Of a DNA stretch of 64,000 nt, positions 61,989 through 64,000 are shown piece after piece. Below the pieces are notes generated by a model. The model did not search any database and was not told the origin of the DNA. It saw nothing but the letters and a program-made list of their open reading frames with translations. Source of the DNA: Sulfuricurvum sp. (GTDB lineage: Bacteria > Campylobacterota > Campylobacteria > Campylobacterales > Sulfurimonadaceae); NCBI GenBank assembly GCA_028714915.1, contig JAQTLL010000001.1:1-64000 (forward strand), in the 5' to 3' direction. Numbering within the stretch: the stretch's first letter is position 1; every line of letters starts with the position of its first letter. A program made the position numbers and the translations under genes.

Positions 61989-64000
61989 ATGATAGAAAAA
62001 ATCATTGAGTTTTCGCTCAAAAACAGAATTTTTATCTTTTTGGTTTTTGCCCTTTTGTCTCTTGCCTCCTTCTGGGGGGTACAGCACGCCTCCTTCGATG
62101 CCTTGCCCGATCTCACCCCTCCGCAAGTCGTTATCGAAGTTAAATGGGAGGGGCAAAGTCCGCAAACCATAGAAAAACAGGTCACCTACCCATTAACAAC
62201 CTCTTTTTTGTCCCTAGCCAATATCGAAACCGTTAGAGGGTTTAGCGGATTTTCAACAGCTCTTGTATACGTTGTCTTCAAAGATAAAACGGACTTGTAC
62301 TTCGCTCGAACACGGGTATTGGAAAAACTAAGCCAAAATATCAAATCTTTTCCGAAAGATGCTTCAATAACATTGGGACCCGATGCCACAGGTGTTGGAT
62401 GGGTATACCAATATGCCCTTACATCGACGAAATTAAATCTAGCCGACATGCGAAGTTATCAAGACTATTTCCTCCGTTTCGGACTTCTTTCGGTACCTGG
62501 GGTCAGTGAAGTGGCAAGTGTCGGCGGATTCGTTAAAAACTACGAAATCACAGCCGATCAAAGTGCCCTTGCCAACTACAATCTCTCCATCCTCGACATT
62601 GCAAACGCCGTGCAAAAAACCAATCTATCCGACGGAGCACGGGTGGTGCTGCGAAACGGCTTTGAAAATATGGTACAAACCAGCGGGTACTATGCAAACG
62701 AAGAGGATATTCTCAATACGCCGCTTCTTGCCAACAACGGAGTCTCCTTAACGATACGGGATGTTGCGAGCGTGAACCTGACCCCCTCAGAGAGACGAGG
62801 CGTCGCTGACCTAAATGGAGAGGGTGAGACGGTCGGAGGTATCGTTATCGCCCGAATAGGAGAAAATGCCTATAAGGTCATTGCGGATGTCAAAGAGAAG
62901 CTCAAAACGCTTTCCAATCCGGACGTAAAAATAGTCCCCGTCTACGATAGAAGCGAGCTTATTGAAAAAGCGGTAGGGACGTTAAAAAGAGCCCTTGTCG
63001 AAGAGACGATTGCCGTCGCCATTATTGTTGCCCTTTTTCTCGGACACACGGGAAGCATTGCCGTAATCGTACTCACCCTTCCCCTTACGATCGGGCTTAC
63101 TTTCTTGGCGATGACGTTATTTGGGATGAGCTCGAACATTATGAGTCTCGGCGGGATAGCCATCGCGATAGGGGCAATGGTCGATGCCTCCATTGTCCTT
63201 GTCGAAAATGCCCACAAACATATTGTCGAAAAGAAAAAAGAGGGGCTGGCTCTCACTTACGCCGTGAAGCTTGACGCGATACTGGAAAGCTCAAAACAAG
63301 TCGGACGGCCTATCTTTTTCGCACTGATGCTGGTCATTGTAAGCTTTCTCCCCATATTTGCACTCACAGGACAAGAGGGAGCCCTCTTTTCACCGTTAGC
63401 ATTTACCAAGAGTTTTGCGATGCTTTTTGGCTCCATTATTGCCATTACCCTCACTCCGGCACTGATGACCATATTTTTAAATGATAAGATTAAAGCCGAG
63501 GATGAGTCACGAATCAACGGCTTTTTTATGAAGCACTACGAAACACTGCTAAATAAGATTATTGGCTACAAAAAGACAGCTTTGATTCTATTTATTGCCA
63601 CCATGCTCCTCTCCTATCCGCTCTACAAAAGTCTTAGATGGGAGTTTATGCCGAGACTCTCCGAAGAAGCCTTCATGTATATGCCGGTCGCACCGATGGG
63701 AATCAGTGTTGATTTAGCCTCAAGCATCACTCAAAAAACGGATCAGATTATCAAAAGTTTTCCGGAAGTCGAGACCGTATTCGGTAAAGCCGGACGCGCA
63801 GATACGGCGACTGACCCCGCACCCCTTTCGATGATAGAGACCATCATCACGCTAAAACCGAAAGATCGGTGGCGAGCCGGAATGAGTGAAGAGAAGCTGA
63901 TGGAGGAGATGGACAAATCACTTCAAATCGAAGGGCTGACAAACTCATGGACCTATCCCATCCGAGGGCGTATTGATATGCTCATCACAGGGATTCGGAC
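61989..64000 (+). CDS. CusA/CzcA-family heavy-metal RND pump (partial, runs off the right edge)
   Basis: The first 670 or so residues of the pump, cut by the window end and with no stop in view. The N-terminal membrane helix (about 10-30), FDALPDLTPPQV, QVTYPLT, the LGPDATGVGW motif and the GGIAIAIGAMVDASIVLVENAH helix are typical of HME-RND pumps. The sequence is closer to the copper/silver type than to cobalt-zinc, but this cannot be settled here. It exports metal ions with the preceding adaptor and channel. Confidence 0.9.
   Translation, partial: MIEKIIEFSLKNRIFIFLVFALLSLASFWGVQHASFDALPDLTPPQVVIEVKWEGQSPQTIEKQVTYPLTTSFLSLANIETVRGFSGFSTALVYVVFKDKTDLYFARTRVLEKLSQNIKSFPKDASITLGPDATGVGWVYQYALTSTKLNLADMRSYQDYFLRFGLLSVPGVSEVASVGGFVKNYEITADQSALANYNLSILDIANAVQKTNLSDGARVVLRNGFENMVQTSGYYANEEDILNTPLLANNGVSLTIRDVASVNLTPSERRGVADLNGEGETVGGIVIARIGENAYKVIADVKEKLKTLSNPDVKIVPVYDRSELIEKAVGTLKRALVEETIAVAIIVALFLGHTGSIAVIVLTLPLTIGLTFLAMTLFGMSSNIMSLGGIAIAIGAMVDASIVLVENAHKHIVEKKKEGLALTYAVKLDAILESSKQVGRPIFFALMLVIVSFLPIFALTGQEGALFSPLAFTKSFAMLFGSIIAITLTPALMTIFLNDKIKAEDESRINGFFMKHYETLLNKIIGYKKTALILFIATMLLSYPLYKSLRWEFMPRLSEEAFMYMPVAPMGISVDLASSITQKTDQIIKSFPEVETVFGKAGRADTATDPAPLSMIETIITLKPKDRWRAGMSEEKLMEEMDKSLQIEGLTNSWTYPIRGRIDMLITGIR

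Overview
The window looks like a chromosomal segment of a Campylobacterota (epsilonproteobacterial) organism, possibly related to Sulfuricurvum or Sulfurimonas. The support is the moderate-to-low GC content, the encoded tmRNA tag (A)NNTNYRPAYAVA, which is of the Campylobacterota type, and a NOR-like heme-copper oxidase with an Asp at a copper-ligand position. The genus is inferred, not proven.

Layout. 1-125: a perfect-consensus promoter and leader on the minus strand, probably of an rRNA operon running off the left edge. 231-7094: a three-gene transglutaminase / ATP-grasp-alpha-E / DUF2126 cassette. 7243-8584: an MBL-fold hydrolase and a small membrane protein. 8623-10950: a two-subunit heme-copper oxidase-like enzyme lacking CuA and one CuB histidine, behind a perfect FNR-type box.

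11122-44137: a large, almost entirely minus-strand gene cluster for a flexirubin-like pigment (aryl polyene plus dialkylresorcinol). It holds an aromatic ammonia-lyase, an AMP ligase, three ACPs, three ketosynthases with two ketosynthase-like partners, a ketoreductase, two hotdog dehydratases, DarA and DarB, a halogenase-like flavoenzyme, a methyltransferase, two acyltransferases, a glycosyltransferase, and MMPL, LolA-like and ABC export proteins. Two foreign-looking blocks split it: a type I restriction-modification operon with Fic and RhuM (16775-24936), and a toxin-antitoxin / pentapeptide / GNAT block (28343-30011).

44203-47952: pgaD, pgaC and pgaB for poly-N-acetylglucosamine, with no pgaA beside them. 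48273-55842: a stack of mobile DNA at the 3' end of ssrA. A toxin-antitoxin pair lies between two att-like sites. Next to it is a roughly 6.8-kb integrative element with two tyrosine recombinases, a replication protein gene carrying internal iterons, an AlpA-like regulator, and matching integrase arm-type repeats at both ends. 55829-56198: ssrA (tmRNA).

56273-64000: housekeeping genes (trpA with an Hpt-like protein, panB, ruvB), then a heavy-metal RND efflux operon whose pump gene runs off the right edge. In the proposed pigment route, ammonia-lyase and AMP ligase supply an aryl starter, the ACP/KS/KR/DH set builds the polyene, DarA and DarB make the resorcinol, tailoring enzymes decorate it, and the MMPL/LolA/ABC proteins move it to the outer membrane.
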